In this document: positions 1-10,761 of the stretch, piece after piece
Numbering within the stretch: position 1 is the first letter of the stretch
Layout: every line of letters starts with the position of its first letter
Assembly (NCBI GenBank): GCA_015039365.1
Contig: WION01000001.1
Location: 1,364,001-1,428,000, forward strand
Source of the DNA: Amanita rubescens
Lineage: Eukaryota > Basidiomycota > Agaricomycetes > Agaricales > Amanitaceae
Length of the DNA: 64,000 nt
Direction: 5' to 3'
Position numbers and translations under genes: made by a program
The notes under the pieces: generated by a model
The model's input: only the letters and a program-made list of their open reading frames with translations
What the model was told of the DNA's origin: nothing
The model's database searches: none

Positions 1-181
1 ACCGCTCACAGGTATTAAAGGTTGTCCTGAACAGCGCGACGGATTATGCCCTGTGGAGCGATTTGTGGCTGCACAGAAGGAAATAATCGCACGAACAGAT
101 TGGATACATGATTGTCATGGTAATTGGTCCGTACCTGAAGGACCCCAATGGGGAACGGTGACGGGCGACGCACCACGCTAA
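1..181 (+). CDS. histidine acid phosphatase family, C-terminal end (partial)
   Basis: Frame 2 is open from base 2 to a TAA at 179-181 and encodes the last 59 residues of a secreted histidine acid phosphatase (phytase-like, phosphoglycerate-mutase fold). The stretch PLTGIKGCPEQRDGLCPVE, followed by FVAAQKEII and the Trp/Cys-rich end DCHGNWSVPEGPQW, matches the usual C-terminus of fungal members. The catalytic RHGxRxP motif would lie upstream, outside the window. These enzymes hydrolyse phosphomonoesters, usually outside the cell. Recognition is from residue pattern only. Confidence 0.6.
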   Translation, partial: PLTGIKGCPEQRDGLCPVERFVAAQKEIIARTDWIHDCHGNWSVPEGPQWGTVTGDAPR

Positions 182-324
182 GTCATAGCATATTTCTGCA
201 ATGATATCTGTTTCTCTCGTGTACGCAGAGATCTGATATGTATAACACTTGACTCTACAAAATCTTGATAGATTGGCAACCGAATCTTTCCTCTAGGATC
301 AATGACGTTCCTGCAGTGAACATC

Positions 325-450
325 TCTACGACCGAAAATCTGTCCCCGATGCAAGCATGAAGGCCGCCTAAGAAGGTAAGTTTCCCCACACGCCTGGGAT
401 GTTCAAGTTATTAGTGGCCTGTGGGATATCTTCCCAGCGTTCCAGCCTTC
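325..450 (-). pseudogene. cytochrome P450 C-terminal fragment (pseudogene)
   Basis: This stretch duplicates the heme-binding exon of the adjacent P450 (compare with about 800-930). Read on the minus strand it gives ERWEDIPQA, then IPGVWGNL, then after a missing base FLGGLHACIGDRFSVVE. The heme motif FxxGxRxCxG has lost its Arg (His instead) and one base is missing before it, so the frame is broken. No other P450 exons are seen around it. It is probably the relic of a tandem duplicate. Confidence 0.7.
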
Positions 451-569
451 ACGCATCTAAAAACAACTCACTTGAACAGCGTTACAAAACGAGTGGAGCT
501 AAATAGAGTCCGCGCAACTGCAACGCGCACATAATTATTTGTATCAACATATATATAAACACCTTATTT

Positions 570-2867
570 CTACGGTTGCTGATGGACTTTGATCAGTAAC
601 GGTAATTGGTTCTTCCCACTGGGATCTGATGTAACGATAGGTCGTTGAACGACAGATGTCTTCCCCTTGATGTTAGCCGCGGGAACTGCTAGTTGAAATT
701 CAAACGCTCGAATAAGCGTGAATAGGAGCGCCTTCATTCTACGTTGAAGTCGGCCTTCAGCAAGACCCGAGCCAGCTGCAATGAACTTACTCTACGACCG
801 AGAATTTGTATCCGATGCAAGCGCGAGGACCGCCTAAGAAAGTGAGCAGGTTTCCCCATACACCCGGGATGCTGTGAGCCGCCTGCGGAATAGATTCCCA
901 GCGTTCTGGCCTGCACAGAGAATAAGTAACGATCGAAAGCAACAAGGGATACCATCGCTTACTTGAATTCTGCCGCATCTTCCCCCCAGATGTTCACCGC
1001 ACGATGAACGGTTAATATAGGGATAAAGATAGTTTGACCTTTCTTCACCCTTGGTGTAGCTTGTGAGTTAGCATGGCTGTTCTGTTAGAATGCAGAAGCG
1101 TACAGACCTGATGTATTCATGTATATTCCCTTTCTCATCTGTGACAGGTTTTTCCAAAGGAATTACATCGTCCTGGTTTGCGACTCTTAACGTCGAAGGG
1201 ACAGGGGGATGAAGACGCATGGTTTCGCGAACAACCGCGTCAAGGTAAGGAAGGGCATTCAGTTGGTCCATGGTAGGATTTTCGGTAGAAACATTCAGGA
1301 GTTCTACTCGTAGCCTCTCCTGAACATCAGGACGCTTGGTCAGTGCGAATAATGCCCATGTCGTCGCGACACTTGAACAGTACGTTAATCTTCGCTGCGA
1401 TGATCCAATAAAACCTACCTGGTGGTTTCGTGACCCGCAACCAGGAATGTAGGTACTTCTAAAATAGTAACAGCTCAGTGGCCCCTTGTGTTAGACGGTA
1501 GAATGAACAATCACGAGCTACCACATCATCATCGCACATTCTCTGGCTACTAGGTAAATCTGTGGCCATATTTGCTCTGACGAAGCAATGACAATAAATC
1601 ACGTCCCTTCCAAGAATCTTTTGCAAAAGATGAACTTTTCTCTGACATCACGGAAGCTCGACTATCTTCCAGCAGTTCGTGACCAATGCGAGTCATTGTC
1701 TGCTTTGCTCCCGCGATTTCCGCGTCGCGATCCGCTGGCTAATTAGGGATTAAAACAACTTGGGAAATACGGAATGGATGAACGTGCCAAGAAACGCAGA
1801 GCTGGAACCATTCCTCTGATTATGGGAATCAATGGCATTCGAGTTTCCGGCTGAAAGCTGTCGCAAACGCCCGATGGAGCTCATTCGTCTCCTTATCACT
1901 ATCTTCAGAAAGCGCATTAAATTGATAGTTGAATCCTTGAAACTATTAGAACAGAAGGAAACCCATCAAAGCATCCATGCCTCACCGGCCAGACCAATGA
2001 CATCCAAAGTCATTTTACTGAGCCAAGGGAGGATATTGATGTAAGCAATTGGTCCTAAGGGTCCCTTTTGCCTCATGATTTCAGCTTCCAGGGCATCTCG
2101 TAGCTGACATGTAGGTAACTCGAAAGTGGAGATATGGGTCAATGATTGAATTACCTCAACAGCTTTATCAATAAATATCCCAGTTAATTCTCGTATCTGA
2201 GCGGCTCCAAATGCAGGATTCTATTCATTTAGAGGAGGAATTAGTGATCAGAAATAGTTCCTCACCATGATCCTTCTCTGAAAAGATAGTTAGTCTCCAG
2301 AAAGTTTTCTTTAAGGAATCAATACCTGCTGCCTGTGTTTGTCGCCTTCGGCGACTAACAGACCTAAAATCCAATGACCATGAAGTTTACCGAGCGTTGC
2401 CGGAGAGTCTCACCATCGCCAAGTAATCGAGTTAGGGCATAGCGGGCAATCTCCGGCTTTTCATACAGGCTACTATTCATCAAGATATGTGACAAGGCTT
2501 TTGCATCCATTGTAAAAAGTCGAGTAATCTGCGTTCCATTCAGAGTGATTAAGCCAGACAAATCAGAATACACAGCTTTCTTACGCCGAAAAATCCTTTA
2601 TATTTGAATGTAGTGCCATAGATGGATATCCATTTCTCGTGGGCAACGGAATTATCCTAGGCCTGCGTCAAAAGGGAAATGCGGGTGACAGCAATGAAAG
2701 TGCGGTACGCTTTCCCATATCTCTTTGAAATTCCCGTAGATCCAACTTGTGCTCTTGGGACCAGGCAGATGCTTCAAGGGTGAATTATACTCCTGGTAGA
2801 GATATTTCGTTAGTTTATAAAGAGGATATACCGCCAATGCCAGGAAAACGCGTGCAATTGTGAGCAT
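570..2867 (-). CDS. cytochrome P450 monooxygenase (one apparent frameshift)
   Basis: A membrane-bound, heme-thiolate P450 of about 550 residues in roughly a dozen exons. The ATG at 2867 starts an N-terminal hydrophobic anchor followed by the HLPGP hinge. Then come a helix-C region (DKHRQQRRIMNPAFG), the oxygen-binding I-helix (VAGHETTS), the K-helix ExxR ([10 protein letters not shown]) and the heme loop [10 protein letters not shown] at about 820-850. The final exon ends with TAG at 570-572. All splice sites I could place are GT-AG. Near 1582-1584 the frame needs one base removed to pass from RDLLSLL into VRANMATDL. The gene is therefore either broken or carries a sequence error. The substrate cannot be told; the family name cannot be assigned without alignment. 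Confidence 0.85.
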
Positions 2868-2987
2868 GGTGAGGACTGTACTAACTCGACTGCGGCTACA
2901 GCACCCGGCTAGTGTTTATCACAAGCTATAATAAGAACGGGTACTGGTACAAGTATCGGCAAACTCGCCGCGCTATCCTTCGGCATC

Positions 2988-3946
2988 CTATGGAGATACA
3001 AACGTAAGCTTCCCGTATGGTGTCTTCACAGCCCCTTCTCTGTTATGGGCATTAATGCCGACCTCATAAATTGCAGCACCGTGTATCTCCACAAACTGTG
3101 TCTCCTCATCACTTGCAGGAACGTCGAGGATTAGTCTTACCACCTGGGAATTTGGGCTTCGCAAATCCCAGACAAAAGTGGTCCCGGAAGATTGCACAGG
3201 TGCACCCCCGATGATCGTTGTCAGCTCCTTTTCCAGCGCCTGCAAGGAGGACGCGTAAGCTAATAATCTTATGTATGCAACGCCCACAGCTCCCGAAGGG
3301 TGCTCTACGTGGGATGAAGGGACCTGATAGTGATCTTTAGCCGATGAATAGCCAGCTTAGATTCATCATACCCTTAGCTCTCGAGGTGTGATATCTCCAC
3401 AGAAAAAGGGCAGCGGGTCCTGGCCTTGCGATGCACTTATCAACCATTCTAAGCGCACACCATCTTGCCGTGTTCTGCCACCATTTACTTCTGGCAAGTA
3501 TCTCACTGAGCTACCTTCGTTTTCTGCGCGACGATTGATGACAGTAGAGACTCGGTTCTCTAGCGAACCATTGCCCAAGAATGCGTAGTCTATCCAGCCT
3601 GGAGCTTTGTTGGCCCACCGTGGTGGTAGACAGTCTGGTCGAGTAAAAGCAATGATCTCGATGTATACAGCATCTGCAAAGATCTAGAATAATTTATCGT
3701 TCTCATTCAAAGCTATCGATAAAGCAAAGCTCAGAAGCATACCACAAGGTCATTCATAGAATGACCACCTTCATGTACACCGCCAGTAACGACACTGTTA
3801 AGGCGAATTAAATATCCAAACATTCCCATCACAGTGGACACTAACGTGAACCCGAGCGCTCGAAACTGTTCTGAAGCCTGTTCAAGAGATCCAGGAGGAA
3901 CCAAATGTACAATGTGATCAAGTATATTTGTCGCGATTTCAGACAT
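2988..3946 (-). CDS. glyoxalase-like domain protein
   Basis: Four exons encode about 240 residues. It starts MSEIATNILDHIVHLVPPG (ATG at 3946). The first intron is 3841-3795. It continues through GGVHEGGHSMNDLV, then FADAVYIEIIAFTRPDCLPPRWA and a C-terminal half ending KTPYGKLTFVSP. The opening DHIVHLVPPG and the later VYIEIIAF are typical of the fungal glyoxalase-like (Glyoxalase_3) family, a vicinal-oxygen-chelate fold whose members mostly lack a known reaction. The N-terminal His and the Glu in YIEI are plausible metal ligands. The gene lies 120 bases upstream of the P450 on the same strand, but nothing shows they work together. Confidence 0.8.
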
Positions 3947-3992
3947 TGAGAGATTATCGATTACTGATGCAAGTGTATATTTAACTACAAAT

Positions 3993-5300
3993 TCAAAGTG
4001 GCAAACTGGTTCTATCAAGGAACTGGGAACTAAGACCATAAGCATACCACTCGCTGTTAGCGTTATCCCCGACAAAATCAGTGCTTGAGAGATCAGCTTC
4101 TGACCATGAAGATTGTGTCGAAATCTCAAGTCCTCTTGACCTAACCTCGGGATTTAAGGATAGATCAAGAGTAGGGAGCACCAGCGATTGTGCTGGATCT
4201 ACAGAGCCATCCTTTTCGTCTGGCTCCGACGGCAAGTCAGATTCCGTATCCATGAGCTCCTCGTGTTCTTCATACAATATGCACCATCCTGTTCCACATT
4301 CTCCTATTACACTTTTCACCTCTGCCTTGCTCCATCCAATAAATTCTAGCTTCAGGATGGTACATGAGCCTTCATCTTCCCATACATGCGCGGTGCCATG
4401 AGCAAAAGCAGAGCAGCGCACACCCTTGCTCCAGACATCTTCATGATCGAGACGAGAAAACAAGGAGGATACACGAAGGGCGTGCAACTCGTGCGATATA
4501 TGCAAACCACCTAGCTCGGATAATGGGTGAAGCAAATCTGGACCACCTGCAACTGACGGTTGTGCAAGAGGCATACGAGATGTTGGCGTAGGTGCTAATG
4601 GGACCAGGAGGTAGGTGGTGACTGCCAGTTCTGAGAGTGGAAAATAGTGCTCTAATTCTTCCGCCGATGTTGATCCGCTTGGGACTTTATCGAGGGTAGT
4701 TACATTCTGAGGACACTGTAGAGACTTTTTTGCAGAGCGTGTCTCAGTAGCACGCAACGTCTTCCTCGCAGGATGTCTGTGCAGAGGTTTCGCATCTATC
4801 TTTGCTTCATACAGTGCGCGTACTGCAATTGGGACGTTTTGCACTAAATTTTGGAAAAGGGGCTGCGCTGATGTGAATCTGCGGACAGACCCAATACCCA
4901 GGTTCGTCACCACCCGCGGTGCAGCGGTCGGGCCACGAGGGATAAATGATCCGAGACCAAGAGGTCGCGAAACGGCAACGCGGACGGGAAACGAAAATCC
5001 TTGTCTGATTGCAGCTCTACCCAAGGGAGCATGTAGAACGCTAGTGTGTAGGGCACGACCTGAAAGAGATGGAGTAAGAGGGATGCGAATATTGGGCGCC
5101 AGGAGGCGGGTAAAAAGTCGACTAAGCAAGTTGCGCGAATGTGTAAAAACATTCGATACTGGAACGCGATTAGTCGAAAACGAGTGGGAACCGGGGACAC
5201 TTTTGTGTGATGATTGCTGAGGAAGCGACTTGGGAATGCATGTACCGGTGCGCGAGACGGCTTTTCGACCCAGTACTCGCACCCCGAAAGGCGTAAACAT
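3993..5300 (-). CDS. conserved hypothetical protein, basic Ser/Pro-rich N-terminus
   Basis: One long open frame of about 435 residues (ATG at 5300). The first 200 residues are rich in Arg, Ser, Pro and Leu with many basic patches and few acids. This may be a mitochondrial-type presequence, but that is inference. The second half is acidic and contains a compact region around AFAHGTAHVWEDEGSCTILKLEF and GTGWCILYEEHEE that looks folded. No known catalytic motif is visible. The stop lies 47 bases before the glyoxalase ATG, so the last 40 or so residues might be intronic read-through. The product is not recognised. Confidence 0.6.
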   Translation of the reverse strand: MFTPFGVRVLGRKAVSRTGTCIPKSLPQQSSHKSVPGSHSFSTNRVPVSNVFTHSRNLLSRLFTRLLAPNIRIPLTPSLSGRALHTSVLHAPLGRAAIRQGFSFPVRVAVSRPLGLGSFIPRGPTAAPRVVTNLGIGSVRRFTSAQPLFQNLVQNVPIAVRALYEAKIDAKPLHRHPARKTLRATETRSAKKSLQCPQNVTTLDKVPSGSTSAEELEHYFPLSELAVTTYLLVPLAPTPTSRMPLAQPSVAGGPDLLHPLSELGGLHISHELHALRVSSLFSRLDHEDVWSKGVRCSAFAHGTAHVWEDEGSCTILKLEFIGWSKAEVKSVIGECGTGWCILYEEHEELMDTESDLPSEPDEKDGSVDPAQSLVLPTLDLSLNPEVRSRGLEISTQSSWSEADLSSTDFVGDNANSEWYAYGLSSQFLDRTSLPL

Positions 5301-5420
5301 CACAGAAGTCGCTACCTTGTTGTACTGAAGATGGAGGTCAATGAAGAATGGGAGCCGGGACGTGACGGGGCGACGTCACTTTCATTGCCGGTGGCTGTGC
5401 AAGCGGCACGCTCGGCACAA

Positions 5421-6104
5421 TTAGAGCATGTCTTCCTCTTGTTCTGGCTCTTCCAAAACACGCATTTCCGCTACTACATTATCAGATGCCTTAGAACCCT
5501 TCCCAACACGCCATTTTTTCGAGGCACCTTCTCCCTTTCCGATGGTGAACGTCACCTTCAATGTCGATTTGCATCGCGTGTTATAGACCACGTCTTCATC
5601 AAGGCTGTCGGGCAAAACTTCATCCTGCACTTCGACAGTTCCTGTTTCTACATTCATGAAGACCTCATCACGGGGATATGGAAGTATCCCCGGCAGGGTG
5701 CACGCAAGCTGCATGAGATGGGGAATCGCAGCACCCATGGCCGAAAGATGTATTGACGTATATCTGGAGTACGTGCAGGTGATAAAAGATTAACAAAGAC
5801 CATGTACATACCCATCGTCTAGAATGAGGGCTTTGCAGCGGCGCATATAAGCACCTAAAGCAGTCTTCCGGGTTAAATTTATGTAATTTTTGCCTTCCTT
5901 TGCTGAGCGAGGCCCAGTGGGGTTGTCTGCGGCAGGATTATTGGGCCACGGACGCGGTGGAACGAGTTTTCTGATTCTGTGACGCGGCAGCTGCGGTGGT
6001 TCCTTCTTGGTTGGTGACTGGGTAGCTAGCCTTTGTTTTTTGCAGGCCATGGCATCGTTGTCGTTGTCGTTGTCCTCGTCGTCGTCGTCGGCTTTACGCT
6101 TCAT
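5421..6104 (-). CDS. POP7: RNase P/MRP subunit p20 (Rpp20/Pop7, Alba fold)
   Basis: Two exons (6104-5812 and 5763-5421; intron 5811-5764). After an acidic, poly-Asp N-terminus and a Pro-rich linker comes the Alba-type core: INLTRKTALGAYMRRCKALI, then LDDGYTSIHLSAMGAAI across the splice and HLMQLACTLP. The rest is a beta-rich tail. Rpp20 pairs with Rpp25 and binds the P3 arm of RNase P and RNase MRP RNA in tRNA and rRNA processing. An upstream in-frame ATG-like extension to 6188 exists, but MKRKADDDD at 6104 is the more likely start. It is divergently arranged with eRF1, with 149 bases between the ATGs. Confidence 0.85.
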
Positions 6105-6253
6105 GTGGTTGTGATGCGGATAAACAAGGACAAATGCAAATTGATAAACCTCATGGCGGCACCGCCCGTGCTTCTTCATCATCTTCAATCTATCTGTCTG
6201 GTCAGAAACTCCTCTTCTTGTTCTTGTCTCCCTAGGCTTTTCAGTCGTGCGCC

Positions 6254-7826
6254 ATGAGTCAAGATATAGCAGAGCAGAACATCCAGATGTGGAAGGTCAA
6301 GAAGCTCATCAAGAGCCTTGACGCCGCCAGAGGGTCCGTCTTACTTCCTCTCCTATTGATTTTTCATTGATATGCATCATTCACCTCCCAGAGCTGGAAC
6401 GTCTATGATCAGTCTCATTATTCCTCCCAAGGCATGTTCCTTCTTTCACATGTCCCATTTTCCTTATCACGATTATCCAGGATCAAATCTCCCGTGCATC
6501 TGCCATGTTGACACAAGAATACGGGACCGCTTCCAACATCAAATCCCGAGTCAATCGTCTCTCTGTCTTGGCAGCTATCACCAGTACCCAGCAGAGACTA
6601 AAATTGTACAATCGCGTGCCGCCTAATGGCCTCGTCCTTTTCGTCGGTACCATCCTTACGGACGAGGGGAAGGAAAAAAAGGTCTCGTTTGATTTCGAAC
6701 CCCATAAACCCATCAACACGTAAGTCAGCACATAGCTGGGTACATGCGTCTCTTATGTGTATCATTGCTAGATCCCTATATCTCTGTGACAACAAATTCC
6801 ATACAGAGGCGCTTTCCGAGCTTCTCGAATCTGATCAGAAGTTCGGTTTCATAGTTATGGACGGTAACTGGCACCCTGTTTGGTACACTTGCCGGCAATA
6901 CTCGAGAGGTTAACCACAAGTTCACCGTTGACCTTCCGAAGAAACACGGTCGTGGTGGCCAGTCTGCCCTTCGGTTCTCTCGGCTACGCGATGAAAAGCG
7001 TCACAACTATGTACGCAAAGTTGCCGAATTGGCCGTTCAACTCTTCATCACAAATGACAAAGTCAATGTGGCTGGATTGGTTCTCGCGGGAAGTGCTGAT
7101 TTTAAGACTGAATTAAGCCAAAGTGATATGTTCGATCAAAGATTGGCTGCCAAGGTCATAAAGGTGGTTGATGTCAGCTACGGTGGTGAAAATGGATTCA
7201 ACCAGGTTACCACTTTTCGCTGTTATGGAGTCCAGTGGTTCTGAAACATCCAATAGGCCATTGAATTAGCTGCAGAATCGCTTTCGAACGTAAAATTCGT
7301 TCAAGAAAAGAAGCTTATTCAGAAATACTTTGACGAAATCAGCCAGGATACCGGAAAATACTGCTTCGGCATCGACGATACATTGAAAGCCCTGGAGCTA
7401 GGGGCTGTAGAAACACTGGTCGTGTGGGAAAATCTGGACGTTACACGATACGTACTCCGTAATGCTGCTGGAGGTATGCTCTCGCTTGTCATTTAGACGC
7501 AGGGTACTAAAGAAGTATTAGAGGTAATTACCGTTCATGCCGACAAAGAACAAGAAAAGGATCGATCCAAGTTTATCGACAAGTCGACTGGAGTGGAGAT
7601 GGAACAAGTCGTTGAGCCACAGTCACTTTTGGAATGGTTTGCCGAGAAATATAAAGAGTTCGGTGCAAACCTTGAATTCGTTACCAACCGCTCTCAAGAA
7701 GGCGCCCAATTTGTCAAGGGCTTTGGTGGCATTGGAGGTCTACTAAGGTATAAAGTAGACTTTACGAACTTAGCGTCGGTGGACGACGATGAAGACGAGT
7801 TTTTCTCCGATGATGAAGATATCTGA
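6254..7826 (+). CDS. SUP45: eukaryotic peptide chain release factor eRF1 (one apparent frameshift)
   Basis: Six exons encode the whole of eRF1, the factor that reads all three stop codons and triggers peptide release with eRF3. Domain 1 has the TASNIKS loop (exon 3) and the YLCDNKF motif (exon 4). Domain 2 has the catalytic GGQ in [11 protein letters not shown]. Domain 3 ends in an acidic tail [14 protein letters not shown]. Exons are about 6254-6333, 6392-6431, 6481-6719, 6772-7205, 7257-7473 and 7522-7826. The second intron is GC-AG. At 6868-6869 one extra base splits the conserved [15 protein letters not shown]. The frame before and after is perfect. Because the gene is essential, an assembly error or a second good copy is likely. 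Confidence 0.95.
6432..6480 (+). other. GC-AG intron in eRF1
   Basis: The exon ends ...CCCAAG and the next exon opens GATCAAATC, giving the conserved IIPPKDQISRA. The intron runs from GCATGT to TCCAG. The only nearby GT would put a stop codon at the junction. The donor is therefore GC, with the strong context AAG|GCATGT expected of such introns. Confidence 0.8.
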
Positions 7827-8176
7827 CGCTTTTGCTGGCTCTTCGGAGCCCCGTCCAACCAGAGCATGTCAGGCGGGGCGGAGGGAGGGGAGTTCACGGT
7901 GCCTCAGGAGATTGGTTCATATTTTGAGATGCTGGCTAAGGGATGGGTCTCTACCGATCAGAGCGCTGGTGTACGCTTTCGTCAACGAACAAGAAAGGCA
8001 AGTGAATTTTCCACTTCGTTCAAACCATCGTATTTATTTATTCATTTCAGTAAACTTCAGCTGTTTTTGTGCCTTCTACTGTTGTGTTCTTAAGCTCATC
8101 CTTAGTTTGTGCAAGCAAATAGTGTTACAAATTTCTGTTGTATTTATTTAAGTCCATTCGCCAAGTTCCGGCTATA

Positions 8177-8741
8177 TCAAGATGGCAGAACAATAGTCGA
8201 GCTCTTGTACCTAGATCCAGTGTGCATGAACGATTAGTTCATCGCCGATGTTGGCAATTGCTTACCCGGTATTCTCAGCTCCAGGGTCGGAAAAGAAAAT
8301 GTAACCACGGTCATCAGCGAGACCCAATTTCTCCTTCAGGAAAGCGGAAATCTTGCTGGTGTATGTGATATTCGCTTGAGGATTAAGATTACCAACACTC
8401 GTCTACGCTTGCATCAGATTATAGAATAGCAAGATGCTAGTGGACGAACAATGAAAAGCTGAAAGGCGGGTTCGAACGTCCCTGCGTAGGCCATCGTCTC
8501 ATTGTATGTGTAGCTGGCACACATCAATCCCTCTGGTTTCCCCAAAACCTTGGCGCCAAGCTATGCGGCGAAGTGAAACAGTGTGAATGATAAGATTACA
8601 CATTGATTATCACCTTGGTAAATTCCAGGACGAATGCCTTGGGGTCAGCAATCTAAAGCATGTCGATCTGAGGTGCACTGTGACACTCTAAGCAGTGGTT
8701 GCACCCACCTTGACATTGGTGATGAGGTTGAGATAAGGCAT
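8177..8741 (-). CDS. MIF/D-dopachrome tautomerase family protein
   Basis: Five exons (8741-8709, 8652-8614, 8560-8450, 8402-8266, 8210-8177) encode about 117 residues. This is the usual size of the macrophage migration inhibitory factor fold. The protein starts MPYLNLITNVK, so Pro2, the catalytic base of the tautomerase, is present. Family landmarks follow: LGAKVLGKPEGLMCASY, TYNETMAYAGT, SVGNLNPQAN and GLADDRGYIFFSDPGAENTG. Fungal members have keto-enol tautomerase activity in vitro and an uncertain cellular role. It is tail-to-tail with eRF1; the 350 bases between the two stops hold no supported gene. Confidence 0.88.
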
Positions 8742-8823
8742 GATAACGGTAGCAAGCAAGCTGCAAAAGTGCCTAATAGTAATACAGACGACGTACAAGC
8801 ACGTGAACTGTCGTCACTCTCCC

Positions 8824-10332
8824 ATGAGTCAACAAGTTACTGTGGCCAACTTGACCCAGGACACTCTATCGTGCTATCTGCAACACAAGAAAGTGCGAAT
8901 AGATGAAGCTGCTAGCTTGACATCGCTTTCTCCTTTTGTTTCAAAGACAATACCGCTCCCCAGCCCTGCGGCACGACGCTTCAGACTATTCTTGAGCAGG
9001 AAAGATGAATCCCAAGTCTATTTTGATGTTAGGATGCGCTCAAAGGCATGGAAAGCGATTCGCACTTCGTACAGCGTACCCTGGAGAATATATGTGGTCA
9101 GGGTAAGTACTTTTGTCGTTTCTTTTGCACGGTGACCCAAAAATACTTATTCCTGGAACAGAAGCCTTCAGATGGTCTCAAGATATTAATTATACCTAAA
9201 CGAGATACCTCAACATTTCTATCTGCTATACCTGATGATACTCCATTGTCTTCGGTCTTATTACCAGGTGAGTAGCGAAATCCGGCGTAATCCTTAGTAT
9301 TTAGATGATCCTTGCTAGGGACTCATGACAGGTTCATCCTTTCGCGTCTGTCGTTTATCCAATTACTCACGGCTGTCGTAGTATGGCATTTTATGGTTGG
9401 CCGATTTCTCAGTGCCAGTCGCTTTCTACGCCATTGGCGGTACAACTCGTTTCCGGTATTCGCTTTCTTGATGTTCGCCTCTCCGTTGTTCAGGGCCGTC
9501 TTATCTCGTATCATGGCATTTATCCCGAGCGCACTCCATTCCAAGTGATACTGTCGACAATGTCCGTATTCCTTTCAAGATTCCCTACTTCGTGTGAAAC
9601 GATCGTAGTGTCCATCAAGCAAGAAGATTTCGAGGATACTCCCCCAGATAAATTCTCTCTCTTGGTGCGGGACGAAATCATTAACAGCCCTGGTGGGATT
9701 GGCATGTGGTTCCTGGAAGATAGGATCCCACGTCTGGGTGAGGTGAGGGGTAAAGCTGTCATGTTCAGTCGCTTTGGGGGAGATGGGTTCGGATGGAAAG
9801 AGGGCCTTGGGATTCATCCGCGTAGATGGCCCGATAGCGAGAAATGTGGTTTCACTTGGCGATGCAATGATACGCAAGTCAGAACACATGACTGGTGCGT
9901 GATAACATCTCCTGGAAATTTGATCAACTGAAACAGACATGGAGGTACAATATTTCATCCTTTCTTTCAATCCCGGAGAAGGTCGAGCTTGCGGCGGAGA
10001 ATCTGATACTGGATTCGCCAAATCCGCCTTTCCCCATCCTACCGATAACATATTTCTCCGCAGCATCATTTCCGCTGGCGTTTCCCACCGTTGTTGCCCA
10101 AGGATTTGGGTGGCCACAGTTAGGGTTGGGTGTTGAAGGTGTGAATAGCCGTTTTGGCCGATGGTTATTGGAGCGGCTCTTGAACAAAGCGAAGGATGTG
10201 GCGCAAACCGACGACAAGCAGTCGCCTGATGAGTCCGTCATTCGGGGATGGACGTTTCTGGATTTTTATGCTGAGCCAGCAGGGCGCGCCGTAGTTCCCT
10301 TATTGATAGAATATAACTTTCTAGATAACTAG
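8824..10332 (+). CDS. PI-PLC X-domain (PLC-like phosphodiesterase) protein
   Basis: Five exons (8824-9102, 9162-9267, 9319-9331, 9382-9894, 9945-10332). The third is only 13 bases and completes LPGTHDSMAFYG across three exons. A beta-rich N-terminal region of about 130 residues precedes the X domain. The X domain shows the first catalytic His (GTHDSMAF), the FLDVRL strand, the second His (SYHGIYPER) and a late DWYNISSFLSIPEK stretch. It resembles the calcium-independent, bacterial-type PI-PLCs widespread in fungi. The last splice needs the weak acceptor ...ATGGAG, since using the nearer CAG creates a stop. The start ATG lies 82 bases from the divergent MIF gene. Confidence 0.83.
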
Positions 10333-10761
10333 GGACGATGATATGAAATCGATCTTTTACCCCGGTTCTGGTATAGAGACGTGCTTCTAATCAAGGATCG
10401 AGAGATATTAACATTACCAATCGTGTTTAGCGGGGCGCTTGGCATGACCGAGAATGGAAATCAATGCCGCGTGACGACGTTTGACTTCGCCAACAAGGGT
10501 CCGAGGCTCCGAGTCTGGAGTCATACACACAGCAGCAAAAATCAAACTGCGCCTAAGCGACGGGATGTTCCTCTGCTGTGTCTGGAAGCCTAAATCTCGC
10601 AACGCTAGAGACAATGGCGGAGTTGAAACTAATGAAGCGCATTGGCTTGGCAAAGGGGCGTGACTAGGGACGGGGATAGCCGGTGGCGATGACGAGTAAC
10701 CACGTCGGACCCCGAGAGTAGGGGTTTTTATAGCATCAGCTGTGACTGTCCCCTGGTCATC
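10333..10761. other. intergenic region
   Basis: A 429-base stretch between two plus-strand genes. The short open frames here lack coding character and match nothing recognisable. It probably holds the PI-PLC 3' UTR and the promoter of the following gene. Confidence 0.5.

Noticed and set aside
570..3946. P450 plus glyoxalase as a secondary-metabolite cluster
   Set aside because: No core synthase or transporter nearby, and the neighbours are housekeeping genes.
7866..8093. Small plus-strand ORF (GGEFTVPQEIGSYFEMLAKG) after eRF1
   Set aside because: It lies between the eRF1 stop and the MIF stop, lacks similarity to known proteins and soon becomes low-complexity; more likely 3' UTR.
9895..9944. 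Frameshift in the PI-PLC gene
   Set aside because: A weak but acceptable GGAG acceptor restores the conserved DWYNISSFLSIPEK in frame, so no extra base is needed.
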